Made by a program: the position numbers and the translations under genes. Below, one piece after another: positions 35,695-47,494 of a DNA stretch of 64,000 nt (positions are counted from its first letter, which is position 1; each line of letters opens with the position of its first letter). The stretch is from Haematobia irritans (lineage: Eukaryota; Arthropoda; Insecta; Diptera; Muscidae): the NCBI RefSeq assembly GCF_050003625.1, contig NC_134398.1:59109641-59173640 (forward strand). Direction: 5' to 3'. The notes below the pieces were generated by a model. That model worked only from the letters and a program-made list of their open reading frames with translations, made no database searches and was not told the DNA's origin.

Positions 35695-36796
35695 CTCACA
35701 AAAAATCGCTTCTGTAACATATACTCCCAAACATATTTTGCTTCAAGCATATACATTTTTGGGTATTGCCCAAACATTTATATGTTTGATCTCTTCCAAC
35801 ATATAATATGTTTGAAAGCATATTAGTCTAAACAATATATGTTTGGGTAGTCTAAGTTCCAAACATTTTGTATTTTTGCATCCAAATTCAATAATGTTGT
35901 CTTCCAAAAAACAATATGTTATTATGTGAACATAAAATATGTTTGGAAGCATTTTGCACCCAAAAATGTTATATGCTTAAAAAAAATTCTCCCAAACAAT
36001 ATTGTGCTCAAAATTTTATTTATTTATTTATATATTTACAATCATAACGAATTATGAAAATAAACAGGTAATATAGGTGCTAACAACATAGGTTTTCGAC
36101 CTGAATGCTCAAAATTTTGTTTCTGCCCAATTGTATATTCCCCCACATATTTCTCACTTCCACGAGATTTTTTAGTTCTTAGCACCTTTTTCTGTAATAC
36201 AAACATTGTAGAAGAAATTATTCAATTGTATGATTTTTTATTTTATTTTAATTTTACCTTTTTCCGGACGGGGATTAGAACAGCGGACCACACAGTTTGT
36301 AAGGATCAAAGAAGTAGCTGATCAATTCCCAAGGAAAAATAAAATGTTAATTTTGTAATAACAAGCAACAACCACCAACTTAATTCAATATCGCTCCCTG
36401 TTAAATAGCGCTCCAAGCTACTAAACACATATACGTTTATAGGCTATTTCTAAATTAATATATGTTTGCATCCAAGCATATTATATTTACAAACATTTTA
36501 TGTCCCAAACATAATATGTTCTAACATATTAACATATATGTCCCAAACATGTTATGCTTGTTTATGAACATTATATGCTTGCACTCAAAAACGTTGTGTT
36601 TAAAAATTTGTGTTCCAAACATATAATGTTTATAGCCAAACATATGAAAAACACCATTTTTCATCCGTGTGGGCTACGTAGCTGTTTTAGTCACCAATAG
36701 ACAATTATCGTTATAAGTTACATTTATGTAGCATAGTTTGCAGCGCCCACGAGCTCATGCAAACATAACATTAATTAACAGAAATATACTTTTGTT

Positions 36797-36876
36797 GGCC
36801 ACGTGAAGCAGTGGTTACCATGTCTGCCTTGCATGCAAAGGGTCGTGGGTTCAATCCCTGCACCGACCGAACACCA
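36797..36876 (+). repeat. tRNA-like module, rightward (TTE copy 4)
   Basis: ggccacgtgaagcagtggtt (box A-like), tgtctgccttgcatgcaaag, box B ggttcaatccctgc, then accgaccgaacaccaa. Same module as in the SINE heads. Confidence 0.65.
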
Positions 36877-36972
36877 ATTTTTTTTATACCCTCCACCATA
36901 GGATGGGGGTATATTAACTTTGTCATTCCGTTTGTAACACATCGAAATATTGCTCTAAGACCCCATAAAGTA

Positions 36973-38069
36973 CACACAAAAAAAAATTTTCTGATTCAAT
37001 CACCAAATTAATTGATCCAATTAATTTTTTAATTGAAATGTCTTCAATCACGAAAATGATAGTATCAATCACAGTTTTAATTGGACATAGAAAAAATTCT
37101 TGATTAAAAATTTAATTGATTTTTTCAGCAAATTTCAATTAATTTTTTAATTGATTCAATTAAAAATTTAATTGATGTTGATTGCAAAGCTCAATTAATT
37201 TCTTAATTAAAAAAGGTAACTATTTTTAATTACTTTCTGAATTGGCTTAGAATTTTTATTTGAGTTAACAAATGATTGTTTGAAATACATTTTTAATTAA
37301 AAATTTAAAAAAAATCAGCACTTTTTTTAACCCTTTCACTACCGATGTCCGCTTTGAAGGACATTCGAAAAAGACACCAAATTCTATTTTTCCACTTAGT
37401 TTTGATTTATTTCTCGATGTTATTTTAAAGTAGAGGCTGTAATCTAAATAACCTATAAATATTTTCTATATTGGTGAGGTCCAAAATACATTTTTGTAAA
37501 CTTCTTTAGAAATAAACGAAAAATACGAAAATTTGAGACATTTTTTCTACTGTATGTTTCTAGTAAATGGACAATCATACGAAAACTATAGCTGACACTT
37601 TTTCAGGTTCTTTTTTGTATTTTTGCTCACACTTTGGAAGATGTTATAGGCCAAATAGCGCTTATTTTCGTAAGGTCACTTGGTCACAATTCAAGAATCA
37701 AACTTTCAAAACAAGCTCATATAGCTCTTGAAGTATTTGAAGTAGGTTTTCAAAATGGCAATTTTTGTTCTACATGCTGGTAATACAAGTAAAAACAGAA
37801 GAAAAATTAAAGTTTTTAACATTAGGTTTATTTCGGTAGTGAAAGGGTTAACAGAATTAGTCTTCCGAATTTGATTTAAAAAAAAAAGTTAATTGTATCA
37901 ATTAATTTTTTAATTAAAAATTTAAAAAATTTCAATCATTGACTTAATTAACTTAATGTTTCTATCGTGATTAAAAAGTTAATTGTATCAATTAATTTAT
38001 TAATTGAAAAAATTTTCAACTTCAATTAACTTTTTAATTGGAAATATTTTGGTGATATTTTTTTCTGTG
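36973..38069. mobile_element. aattaa-rich TA-MITE, split by a piggyBac-type MITE
   Basis: Ends cacacaaaaaaaaattttctg and tttttttctgtg with TA at 36971-36972 and 38070-38071. The host HINE phrase is continuous elsewhere (cataaagtatatatattc). The interior consists of aattaa / ttaatt palindromes, except for the inserted 37331-37847. Confidence 0.9.
37331..37847. mobile_element. piggyBac-type MITE, 517 bp, with TTAA duplication
   Basis: TTAA (37327-37330) plus ccctttcactaccgatgtcc on the left; ttcggtagtgaaaggg plus TTAA (37848-37851) on the right. The CCC start and TTAA target are diagnostic of the piggyBac superfamily. No transposase is present, so it would have been moved in trans. Confidence 0.92.
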
Positions 38070-38642
38070 TATATATATTATGGGTCGTGGTGAAATTCTG
38101 AGTCGATCTGATCATGTCCGTCCGTCTGTTGAAATCACGCTAACTTCCGAACGAAATAAGATATCGACTTGAAACTTGGCACAAGCAGTTGTTATTAATG
38201 TAGGTCGGATGGTATTGCAAATGAGCCATATCGGTCCACTTTTACGTATAGCCCCCATATAAACGGACCCCCAAATTTGGCTTGTGATTGCCCTAAGAGA
38301 AGCCAATTTCATCCGATCCGGCTGAAATTTGGTACATGGTGTTAGTATATGGTCTCTAACAACCATGCAAAAATTGGTCCATATCGGTCCATAATTACAT
38401 ATAGCCCCCATATAAACGGTCCCCAAATTAGGCTTGCGATCGCTCTAAGAGAAACAAATTTCATCCGATCCGGCTGAAATTTGGTACATGGTGTTAGTAT
38501 ATGGTTTCTAATAACCATGCAGAAATTGGTCCACATCGTTCATTAATTATATATAGTCCCCATATAAACCGATCCCCCGATTTGGCTTGCGGAGCCTCTA
38601 AGAGAAGCAATTTCATCCGATCCGGCTGAAATTTGGTACATT

Positions 38643-38930
38643 CACACAAAAAATTTTTTTTCTGATTCAATCACGAAATTAATTGATCCAATTAATTTTT
38701 AATTGAAATGTCTTCAATCACAGAAATGATAGTATCAATTAAAAAATTAATTGAAGGTCAATTAAAAAGTTAATTGATCCAATTAAAAAATTAATTGATA
38801 CTATTATTTTTGTGATTGATTTTTGTTTCAATTAAAAAATTTGTTGAATCAATTAAATTTTTAATTGAATATTTTTTAAAACTCAATTAAAATTTTAATT
38901 GGAAAAATTTTCGTGAAATTTTTTTGTGTG
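38643..38930. mobile_element. aattaa-rich TA-MITE, copy 3
   Basis: Nearly the same sequence as 13463-13739. It interrupts the HINE1 phrase ggtacatggtgttggtatat. The host edges are slightly scrambled, so the exact target duplication is unclear. Confidence 0.85.
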
Positions 38931-39529
38931 TGGTGTTGGTATATGTTATCTAATGACCATGCCAAAATTGGTCCATATCGGTCCATAATTATATATAGCC
39001 CCCATATAAGCCGATCCCCAGATTTGACCTCCGGATCCTCTTAGAGGAGCAAAATTCATCCGATCCGGTTGAAATTTGGTACGAGGTGTTAGTATATGGT
39101 CTCTAACAGCCATGCAAGAATTGGTCCATATCGGTCCATAATTATATATAGCCCCCATATAAATCGATCCCCAGATTTGTCCTCCGGAGCCTCTTGGAGT
39201 AGCAAAATTCATCCGATCCGGTTGAAATTTGGAACATGGTGTTAGAATGTAGTCTCTAACAAACACGCAAGAATTGGTCCATATCGGACCATGATTATAT
39301 ATAGCCCCCATATAAACCGTTCCCAAGATTTGATCTCCGGAACCTCTTGGAGGAGCAAAATTCATCCGATCCGGTTGAAATTTGCAACGTGGTGTTAGTA
39401 TAAAGCCGCTAATAATCATGCCAAAATTGATTCATATCGGTCTATAGTTATATATAGCTGATCCCCAATCACACAAAAATTGGTCCATATCGATTCATAA
39501 TCATGGTTGCCACTCGAGCCAAAAATAAT

Positions 39530-39687
39530 CTACCAAAATTGTATTTTTATAGAAAACATTGTCAAAATGTTATTTCTATAGAAAATTTTGTCAAAATTTT
39601 ATTTCTATAGAAAATTTTGTCAAAATTTTATTTCTGTAGAAAATTTTGTCAAAATTTTAGTTCAATAGAAAATTTTGTCAAAATTTT
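39530..39687. repeat. 29-bp tandem array, left part
   Basis: About five units of caaaattttatttctatagaaaattttgt. The array resumes at 40630-40780 beyond the Penelope-like insertion, so it was one array that was split. Confidence 0.85.
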
Positions 39688-39848
39688 ATTTCCGATATTT
39701 CGGTTGACTTCGTCAGACCGTTTTCAAGGCTACAATTTACAAAATTAAAAAAAAGTTAATTACAAAATTCACAAATTAAAGTTAAACTATTGTCATTTAC
39801 ATTTTATCCGATGTCTTGTTACTTCGCTGTCTGGTTTTCTACTGGTGA

Positions 39849-40114
39849 TCACTTTCTCCTGTGTTTTTGTATCGTATGTCGATATATTCTCGCGCAGTTC
39901 TCAATATCTTTTTTATAGTTTATTCTCTCGTTAGTGGGAGTGTTAATTATGTGTAACATTTCCAGAGTAAATCTTCGTCTGTAGTTGCTTTCCTTGCATA
40001 GGATTTCTACGTTATTAAAGTTAGGTTTGTGACCAGTCAATGTACAGTGGGCCGCAAGTGCTGTTTTTTGTTCCATTGGTTTGTCTGTTGTTTTTATATC
40101 CGATTTATGTGAAG
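39849..40114 (-). pseudogene. Penelope-like GIY-YIG endonuclease C-terminal fragment, left arm
   Basis: Open on minus to a stop at 39849. The text includes LSSHKSDIK, KTALAAHCTLTGH and RRFTLEMLHI, which fits the distal half of the GIY-YIG domain of Penelope-like elements (conserved His-containing ALA.H...GH run, then R...E..HI). The first residues of the apparent longer frame (beyond 40114) come from the opposite arm and are not part of the gene. The GIY-YIG motif itself and the RT are missing. It would nick DNA in the parent element; this piece cannot. Confidence 0.8.
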
Positions 40115-40132
40115 ACAATCTTGTTTTTAATT

Positions 40133-40416
40133 TCATGTCTTCACATAAATCGGATATAAAAACAACAGACAAACCAATGGAACAAAAAACAGCACTTGCG
40201 GCCCACTGTACATTGACTGGTCACAAACCTAACTTTAATAACGTAGAAATCCTATGCAAGGAAAACAACTACAGACGAAGATTTACTCTGGAAATGTTAC
40301 ACATAATTAACACTCCCACTAACGAGAGAATAAACTATAAAAAAGATATTGAGAACTGCGCGAGAATATATCGACATACGATACAAAAACACAGACATCG
40401 GATAAAATGTAAATGA
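40133..40416 (+). pseudogene. Penelope-like GIY-YIG endonuclease C-terminal fragment, right arm
   Basis: Same protein text as the left arm with one Ser-to-Asn change (CKENNYRRRF). It stays in frame to a premature end caused by the 40-bp deletion (HRHRIKCK, stop at 40416). Sequence identity with the other arm points to a recent event or to gene conversion between the arms. Confidence 0.8.
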
Positions 40417-40629
40417 CAATAGTTTAACTTTAATTTGTGAATTTTGTAATTAACTTTTGTTTAATTTTGTAAATTGTAGCCTTGAAAACGGTCTGACGAA
40501 GTCAACCGAAATATCGGAAAATAAAAAACTAGAAACCAACAATTTCGAGTTTAATTTATAGACCTACAGCCGAGATTATGAGATAAAAATCATAAAAATT
40601 AAAATAAAAGGTCAACAATATCAACAAAA

Positions 40630-40780
40630 AACATAAAATTTTATTTCTATAGAAAATTATGTCAAAATTTTATTTCTATAGAAAATTTTTTCCAAATTTT
40701 ATTTCTATAGAAAAATTTTTCCAAATTTTACTTCTATAGAAAATGTTGTCAAAATTTTATTTATATACTATAGAAACTTT
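40630..40780. repeat. 29-bp tandem array, right part
   Basis: Continuation of the array at 39530, four to five units, then the HINE1 tail (actttaaacttaattatata). Confidence 0.85.
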
Positions 40781-41018
40781 AAACTTAATTATATACGTAT
40801 TTAATCGGCCTTTTTTAGTTTAATATATACCACGTATGGACTATGTGGTATATATTACGGTGTTAGGAAGTTTTAAGATACCTTGCCATCGGCAAGTGTT
40901 ATCGCAACCCAAGTAATTCGATTGTGGATGACAGTAGTCAGTAGAAGTTTCTACGCAATCCATGGTGGAGGGTACATAAGCTTCGGCCTGGCCGAACTTA
41001 CGGCCGTATATACTTGTT

Positions 41019-42020
41019 TTAATATATATATTTATATATTACTTATTTATATATTACTAAATTAAATTTTTGCAATGAAACCTCGAAATGGGTGTTATTA
41101 AAGATTTACAGTCAGCAAAGAACAGTGATTGATATAAATGAAATGGACTGAGCTTTTGCATTAAATATTATTTTTTATTGTAAAAATAACAATTTTGTAA
41201 CAAAAAAATGTTTTGGGTATAAAAGTTTGAAATTTTCGAAGAAATTCAAAAACACTAACAAAGGAAGAACGGGAAGTCGAGTATAAACATAAATAATTTG
41301 ACAATATAAACATAAATTAATTTAGACGTGAACTATTTTTTAATAGCATTTACCACAATTTTAAATGCATTTAAAATGTATCCTACTTTGAAATACAAAT
41401 AAATATGAATAACAATAAATATTAACGAATAACAATTCTGTACTTAATTTCATTTTCACCTTTATGCTTAGTACTAAGTTCGTTTCTGCGAAAAACGAAT
41501 ATCTTCATTTATCTCCGTATATAGGGTCTCAAACCAAGGGATTGTACCTTATTTATGCGAAATAATATACCTTCCTATTTTTTCGTGCGAAAAATCCAGG
41601 GTTGTATAAATATGTGTTTTAAAATGCTCAAAACAAAGATTTCGCATTTATTCCGCGCTAACGTTTTTTGTATGGAGTATAACAGTTTTTCGTGCGAAAA
41701 CATGATCTTAGTACTAGGCTTTAGGGCCGGAATTAAGTTGGCATTATCTCTCTAGAATGACCATGTTTTTACGTCTTCTTTTCTTTAGTAATTAATTTTA
41801 AAGCAAATAAACTTTTTCAATTGTTGCATTGGATCAATCCCCACCAAGTTATAATACACGTTGCCAAACAAAGTTATGTTATTCTGCTTTTAAAGATTCA
41901 AGCTATTTTTCATTTTAGCGGCAAAACTCGAACTTAATGCCCGCTTTTATTTTTGAAAGTGTCCTTCAACTCATCTTGGACTAATTATTAATAAAGAGGA
42001 TCTAAACTTATTTCATACTA
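41019..42020 (+). repeat. TTE copy 4, 3' portion
   Basis: Matches 7048-7588 and 51290-51800 in order: gttattaaagatttacagtc, aaatggactgagcttttg, gaaattcaaaaacactaac, then tggactaattattaataaag. No conserved frame. The CR1/L2-group LINE interrupts it at about 42021. Confidence 0.65.
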
Positions 42021-42656
42021 CAAGGTTATAGGCTATTTCGTGCAGATAGAGATTAGCATGCTGGTGGAGTGTGTATGTACGTGCGCAATGAACTGAACAG
42101 TTGTATGAGATTATAATCCGATCGTGGGAGCCAAATAGAGTTCCTTTTCTTAGAAGTTTGCGCTGCAGATAATACTAAATTACTTATAGGCACTGTTTAT
42201 AGACCGCATCGTAATATACCTCTTGCCAATCTGATTGATACTTTGGAAAATCTTATATTGCTCTACAATGATGTTCCAATCGCAGGTGATTTCAACAGCA
42301 ACTTTTTGGTAGAAAAGAGGTTCAATGAATATATTAATACTCTTGACCTGTACTCAGTAAATACAACTATTCCTACTCACTTTTCTAATTCGGGGAATAC
42401 CCTACTTGATTTAATATTTGTTAACTGTCGTGGGAAAATTCTTCTATATGATCAGCTTTCTGCACCAACCTTCTTGAAACACGATTTGCTATTTTTGGCT
42501 TATGATGTTAACGTTTTCAAAGCTAGCAATGAATTCGAATTCAGAGATTTCCGTAGAATTAACTACAATCTACTGAATGACATCGTCTATGTTCTTTATT
42601 TTAACTACCCAGGAAGTTCTTTTAATTCAAATTTTTATAACTTGATTTGTTCATAC
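42021..42656 (+). pseudogene. CR1/L2-group LINE: endonuclease (EEP) part
   Basis: Starts in a degraded frame (GYRLFRADR, then a GGVCMYVRN-like text) and opens at 42243-42662 (139 codons). Residues near the start, VPIAGDFNSN, are the conserved GDFN of apurinic-type endonucleases. SNTLLDLIF-like and FLKHDLLF runs match the later SDH-type region, here with KHD in place of SDH. 5'-truncated into TTE DNA. Its end is interrupted at 42657 by family D sequence. The role in the parent element is target nicking for target-primed reverse transcription. Confidence 0.82.
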
Positions 42657-43077
42657 TTTTAATGGGTAATTTTAACTTTTTTGTTTCAAATGGGTCAAAA
42701 ACAGAGTAAGAATTCATAAAATGGTACAACCCATTTAAATTTTGCCGAAAAAAATGCAATGAAAAAATTGTGCATTTTTGAAAATATTTCAGTTCAAACG
42801 TTTCCGGCAAGCGTTAGAATCCATTAAAAACTATAAAAAATTATAAAAATTATTTATTTAACAAAATATCAAAGAATTTTTTAATATACACCCAAAACAT
42901 TGAATTCAGATCACACCTAAAGAAGTGATGCAAATTCAGTGCACCGGCTGTGGAAATGGAGGACTTCCGTCCTATGACAAGCCCATGTTAAATTCATCGC
43001 TTCTGCGTCAATTTTGCACTACTTCCGGATCCAAAAAGAACATTTTCATTACTTTTTTGGAGACGCTTTTTTTGTTG
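42657..43077 (-). repeat. Family D insertion within the LINE
   Basis: Inverted relative to 26036-26460 (shared tccggaagt-gtgcaaaa and aaacgttt..agcgttagaa segments). It separates the LINE frames SYF and VGNINWNE. The outer ends resemble aatgggtaattttaactttt on the left; no clear terminal repeat was found. Confidence 0.6.
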
Positions 43078-44945
43078 GGAATATAAACTGGAACGAGGTT
43101 TATTACTACGAAGCAGTTGAAGATCAAGTCAATTTTATGCAAGGTAAAATAACAATGCTGTTCGAAGCTTGTGTGCCTAAAAGAGTTGTAAGGACTAAAC
43201 CTACTCAGCAGCCGTGGTTTAATCATGAAATTAAAAAGTTGATACGTGATAGAGACAACAAATACACAAGATGGAAAACGCTATAAAACTACACAACTTT
43301 ATGATCAATTTAAACTTGCCAGACGCGGAGCTACAAGAACAATAAAAATCGCGAAATCTTCCTATTATCAACGAAAATTTAATGATGCAGTTGATAGCGG
43401 AGCGAAATGAAAGACAATTCGAAACATTGGAATTGGGCGGACAAGTGTCACACCTACTAATATCAATATTAATGATCTAAATAAGAGTTTTGCTAGCCAG
43501 GCTGTGTTAGATAATCAAAATAATAGTTCTGCATATGCATGTCTTCCCTCTCGTGGAGATCTCTTGTTTGAGGAGTTCATCTTCAAGTGCGCAGATCCTA
43601 AACAGCTTTCTATCTATTAAATATAACGCTGTAGGTATGGATGAGCTGAACCCCAAATTCGTGAAGTTATTATTACCAACATGCCTGCCATATTTCACAC
43701 ACATTTTCAACACAATTCTGACAAAGTCAATTTTTCCCAATACTTGGAAATACACAAAGATAATACCTCTGCCTAAACCAAACAAAGAATTCCGGCCAAT
43801 TGCCATATTACCGTATCTGTCGAAAGTCTTAGAGCGATTAACATAATGCATGAACAAATAAATACATATATAATATCAAAAAAAACTGTTGACTGAACGG
43901 CAATCAGGCTTTAGGCCTATGAGAAGCTGCGCTACTGATCTCACTGATGTCATTGAATATTTAAGATCAAAGATGGATACAAATTTGGTATCAATACTCG
44001 TACTCCTTGACTATAGCAAAGCATTTGATACCGTAAACCACTATATTCTAATTCAGAAGTTGCAACGACAATTAAATTTTTCTCAATCAGCATGCAGACT
44101 TATCTCGTCATATCTGAGCGGTAGAACTCAATTAGTTTGTCACAACTCAGAAATTTCGAATACTCTTAGTATTATCAAAGGCGTTCCACAAGGTTCAATA
44201 CTCGGGCCGCTACTATTCTGTATTTATGTTAATGACTTGCCACTTGTCCTTCAACACTGCAATATTCACCTCTACGCTGATGACGTTCAATTTTATACAA
44301 GTGAAAATCTTGACGATCTTCCGCGCTGTATATCAAAACTAAATGGTGATCTGGACAGAATCAATAGCTAGGCTTATAACAATGACCTGAAACTCAATCC
44401 AACAAAATCTAAATGTTCTAAAAGTTCGCTCACTTGGACCAACCACTTACAACAAAATATCGCCAAAACGTATAGAATGTTAAGGAATTTATGGGCTGTA
44501 CAATTATCTACACCGATGCAGACCAGAATGCTTTTGGCGAAAACGTATCTTGTTCCAGCCCTTTTTTATGGAATAGAAATATTGGCAAACTGCAGTTGTG
44601 ATGACAAACAAAAACTACTTGTAGCTTACAACAACATTACGCGTTATGTCTTCAATAAGAGACGTTATGATCACATATCGTCGTTTTCGTACCAGCTGTT
44701 CAACATGAGTTTTAAAAACTTGATCAAATTCAGATGTTTACTTTTCCTGCAAAAAATTATTTATAGTGGCGAGCCCTCATATATCTTCGAGAGGTTAAAG
44801 TTCGCTCGATCAAATCGAGGGAGAAAAATCATCCAAATACGTTACAAATATTCGAGATCTGAGCAACAATTTCTGATATATGCGATCCGTCTCTGGAACA
44901 ATCTCCCAACAACAATTCAATTAATAAGCAACGCATTGCTTTTTA
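43078..44945 (+). pseudogene. CR1/L2-group LINE: reverse transcriptase part
   Basis: After an EEP-RT linker (KRVVRTKPTQQPWFNHEIKK, 43180) come the RT motifs in order: PNTWKYTKIIPLPKPN and FRPIAILPYLSKVLERL (43730-43845), SGFRPMRSCATDL (43900), LVLLDYSKAFDTVNH (44010), GVPQGSILGPLLF (44180), YADDVQFY (44275). A thumb and C-terminal region follow (44477-44945, RLWNNLPTTIQL). Five or so stops and frameshifts and the HINE at 44946 make it inactive. The YADD box is intact. The RT wording fits CR1/L2-like elements better than Jockey or LOA; the clade is an inference. Confidence 0.88.
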
Positions 44946-46666
44946 ACAAGTATATACGGCCGCAAGTTCGGCCAGGCCGAATCTTATGTACCCACCACCA
45001 TGGATTGCGTAGAAACTTCTACGAAAGACTATCATCCACAATCGAATTACTTGGGTTGTGGTATCTTAAAACTTCTTAACATCGTTTTCTAAATTGTGAT
45101 TTAGTCCATACATGGTATATATTAGACAAAAAAGTTATGTATAGTTAAGTCTACAAATAATTACGAATCGATATGGACTTTTTGTACGTAGAGAGCCAGA
45201 ATTGAAATATGGGGGTCGCTTATATGGGAGCTATATACAATTATGAACTTGATATGGACCAATTTTTGTGTGATTGGGGATCGATTTATCTGAGGGCCAT
45301 ATATAACTATAGACCGATATGGACCTAGTTAGGCATGGTTGTTAACGACCATATATTAGCACAATGTACCAAATTTCAACTCACTCGGATGAAATTTGCT
45401 CCTCCAAGAGGTTCCAAAACCAAATCTCGGGATCGGTTTATATGGGGCTATGTACGATTATGGACTGATATGGACCACTTTTGGCATGGTTGTTAAATAT
45501 CATATACGATCGCCACGTACCAAATTTCAAGCAGATCGGATGAATTTTGCTTCTCCAAAAGGCACCGGAGGTCAAATCTGGGGATCGGTTTATATGGGAG
45601 CTATATATAATTATGGACTGATAGGAACCAATTCCTGCATGGTTGGTGGATACCATATACTAACATCACGTACCAAATTCCAACCGAATGGGAAGAATTT
45701 TGCTCTTTCAAGGGGCTCTGGAGGTCAAATCTGGGGATCGGTTTATATGGGGCCTATATATAATTTGGACCGATATCGACCAATTTTTGCATGGGAGTTT
45801 GAGGCCATATATTAACACCACGTACCAAATTTCGACTGAATCAGATGAATTTTGGTCTTCCAAGAGGTTCCGGAGATCAAATCTGGTGATCGGTTTATAT
45901 GGGGGCTATATATAATTATGGACCGATGTGGACCAATTTTTGCATGGTTGTTAGAGACCATATACTAACACTATGTACCAAATTTCAGCCGGATCGGATG
46001 AAATTTGCTTCTCTTAGAGGCCTCGCAAGCCAAATCGGGGGATCGGTTTATGTGGGGGCTATATATAATTATGGACCGATGTCGACCAATTTTTGCATGG
46101 TTGTTAAAGACCATATACTAACACCATGTACCAAATTTCAGCCGGATCGGATGAAATTTGCTTCTCTTAGAGGCCTCGCAAGCCAAATCGGGGGATCGGT
46201 TTATATGGGGGCTATATATAATTATGGACCGATGTGGACCAATTTTTGCATGGTTGTTAGAGACCATATACCAACACCATGTACCAAATTTCAGCCGGAT
46301 CGGATGAAACTTGCTTCTCTTAGAGGCCTCGCAAGCCAAATTTTGGGGTCCGTTTATATGGGGGCTATACGTAAAAGTGGACCGATATGGCCCATTTGCA
46401 ATACCATCCGACCTACATCAATAACAACTACTTGTGCCAAGTTTCAAGTCGATAGCTTGTTTCGTTCGGAAGTTAGCGTGATTTCAACAGACGGACGGAC
46501 GGACGGACGGACGGACGGACGGACGGACGGACATGCTCAGATCGACTCAGAATTTCACCACGACCCAGAATATATATACTTTATGGGGTCTTAGAGCAAT
46601 ATTTCGATGTGTTACAAACGGAATGACAAAGTTAATATACCCCCCATCCTATGGTGGTGGGTATAA
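44946..46666 (+). mobile_element. HINE1 copy F, full length, very young
   Basis: Starts aacaagtatatacggccgca, hairpin ttcggccaggccgaa, tgtacccaccaccatggatt. About eight modules follow, the last four open as one 231-codon frame (45899-46594). Then come (acgg)10, the core and atcctatggtggtgggtata. It sits in an A-run inside the last codons of the LINE: the frame ALLFN is broken, and KELRSHLQ resumes after it. It is nearly identical to 55250-56987. Confidence 0.93.
46491..46530 (+). repeat. (ACGG)10 microsatellite in HINE1-F
   Basis: Ten uninterrupted tetranucleotides, against 14 in the near-identical HINE1-H. The difference of 16 bp shifts the downstream frame: here it ends Phe-Met-Gly-Ser-stop, there it continues to Leu-Gln-Thr-Glu-stop. 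Confidence 0.95.
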
Positions 46667-46965
46667 AAAAGAATTAAGATCACATTTACAATAATCTTAA
46701 TATTATACAATTTTTGATGTAATGTGTATACTTGTCGCATCTCAAGTCTGAACCAACTTTATTGTAATTCATATAAAATGCAACATAGGTATAATTAACA
46801 TTCATATTTAATGTTATATGTATTGAAATCTATTTATTTATATATTTTTTAATATCTAATAATACAAAATATTAAACCTTAGTGCTGTCATATATAAGAT
46901 TTAAATCTTGTTGTGCTAAGGATCACCAAATATATGAATAAATGAAAATGAAATGAAAAAATGAA
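46667..46965 (+). pseudogene. CR1/L2-group LINE: C-terminus and 3' end
   Basis: Resumes with KELRSHLQ and a stop, then a 3' UTR with tgctaaggatcaccaaatat and a tail of tgaaaatgaaatg-type repeats, which is a usual 3' end for CR1/L2-like elements. It confirms that HINE1-F split a LINE that was already present. Confidence 0.75.
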
Positions 46966-47379
46966 TTTAGTAATTCAGAAAAATTCTTTAAAATCAATGA
47001 AATCGTCTGAAATTTGTTGCATATTTGCATCTTGACTACAAAGCAAAAATCGTTCAAAAATAAGACATGTTTTTCAACACTTTATTTTAAAGACATTTTT
47101 ACTGAAACACAGCGTAATTTCTACTGGAAACCTTGTTTTTAACGGACTTTGATAGCATTTGGAAAAAAGCTGAAAAACCGAAAAATTAAAATTTGCTTCG
47201 TAGAGTCAAGTACAAAAAACCCAAATTTAAAAGATAATTGTGTCTTAAAAATATCCTTACATGAATTCTCAGCTTCTTTGGCTCGGAATCAATACCAAAA
47301 TTGTTAAAGTGGAGACAAAAACTTTGGAACCGGGCATCCTTTTTTTCAGTGTTAGTTCGTTAGTTTTATGAATATCCTT
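46966..47379. other. Unassigned MITE-like stretch
   Basis: Shares short phrases with 33060-33180 (aatcaataccaaaat, then gaaccgggcatcc-like text) and ends in tttttttcagtgt, typical of MITE edges here. No gene. Confidence 0.4.
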
Positions 47380-47494
47380 TTGTAATTTTTATATTTTCCA
47401 CTGTTTTTTTATTATATTTTTTTTTTAATTTCCTTTGCTTGAATATTTCGACTTACTCGTCCTACGTTCCGATTTGTTTTGACGAAAAAAAAAA

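Larger units (their letters stand above)
39688..40545. mobile_element. Penelope-like element fragments, head-to-head inverted pair
   Basis: Two 5'-truncated copies of one element face each other: the left arm 39688-40114 (minus) and the right arm 40133-40524 (plus), with about 18 bp between. Both outer edges read cgatatttcggttgacttcg. The arms are nearly identical, except that the right lacks about 40 bp (between acacag and acatcgg near 40393) that the left keeps (39806-39863). Inverted, 5'-truncated partial copies are a known trait of Penelope-like elements. Each arm ends in a 3' tail after the endonuclease stop. Confidence 0.85.
36884..41018 (-). mobile_element. HINE1 copy D with four nested insertions
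   Basis: Start ttttttataccctccaccat at 36884; end hairpin ttcggcctggccgaa and tatatacttgttt at 41018. Between them the HINE text is interrupted by an aattaa-MITE (36973-38069, itself carrying a piggyBac-type MITE), a second aattaa-MITE (38643-38930), a 29-mer array (39530-39687, 40630-40780) and a Penelope-like pair (39688-40545). Modules are open at 38112-38426 and 38946-39419 (minus). Confidence 0.88.
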
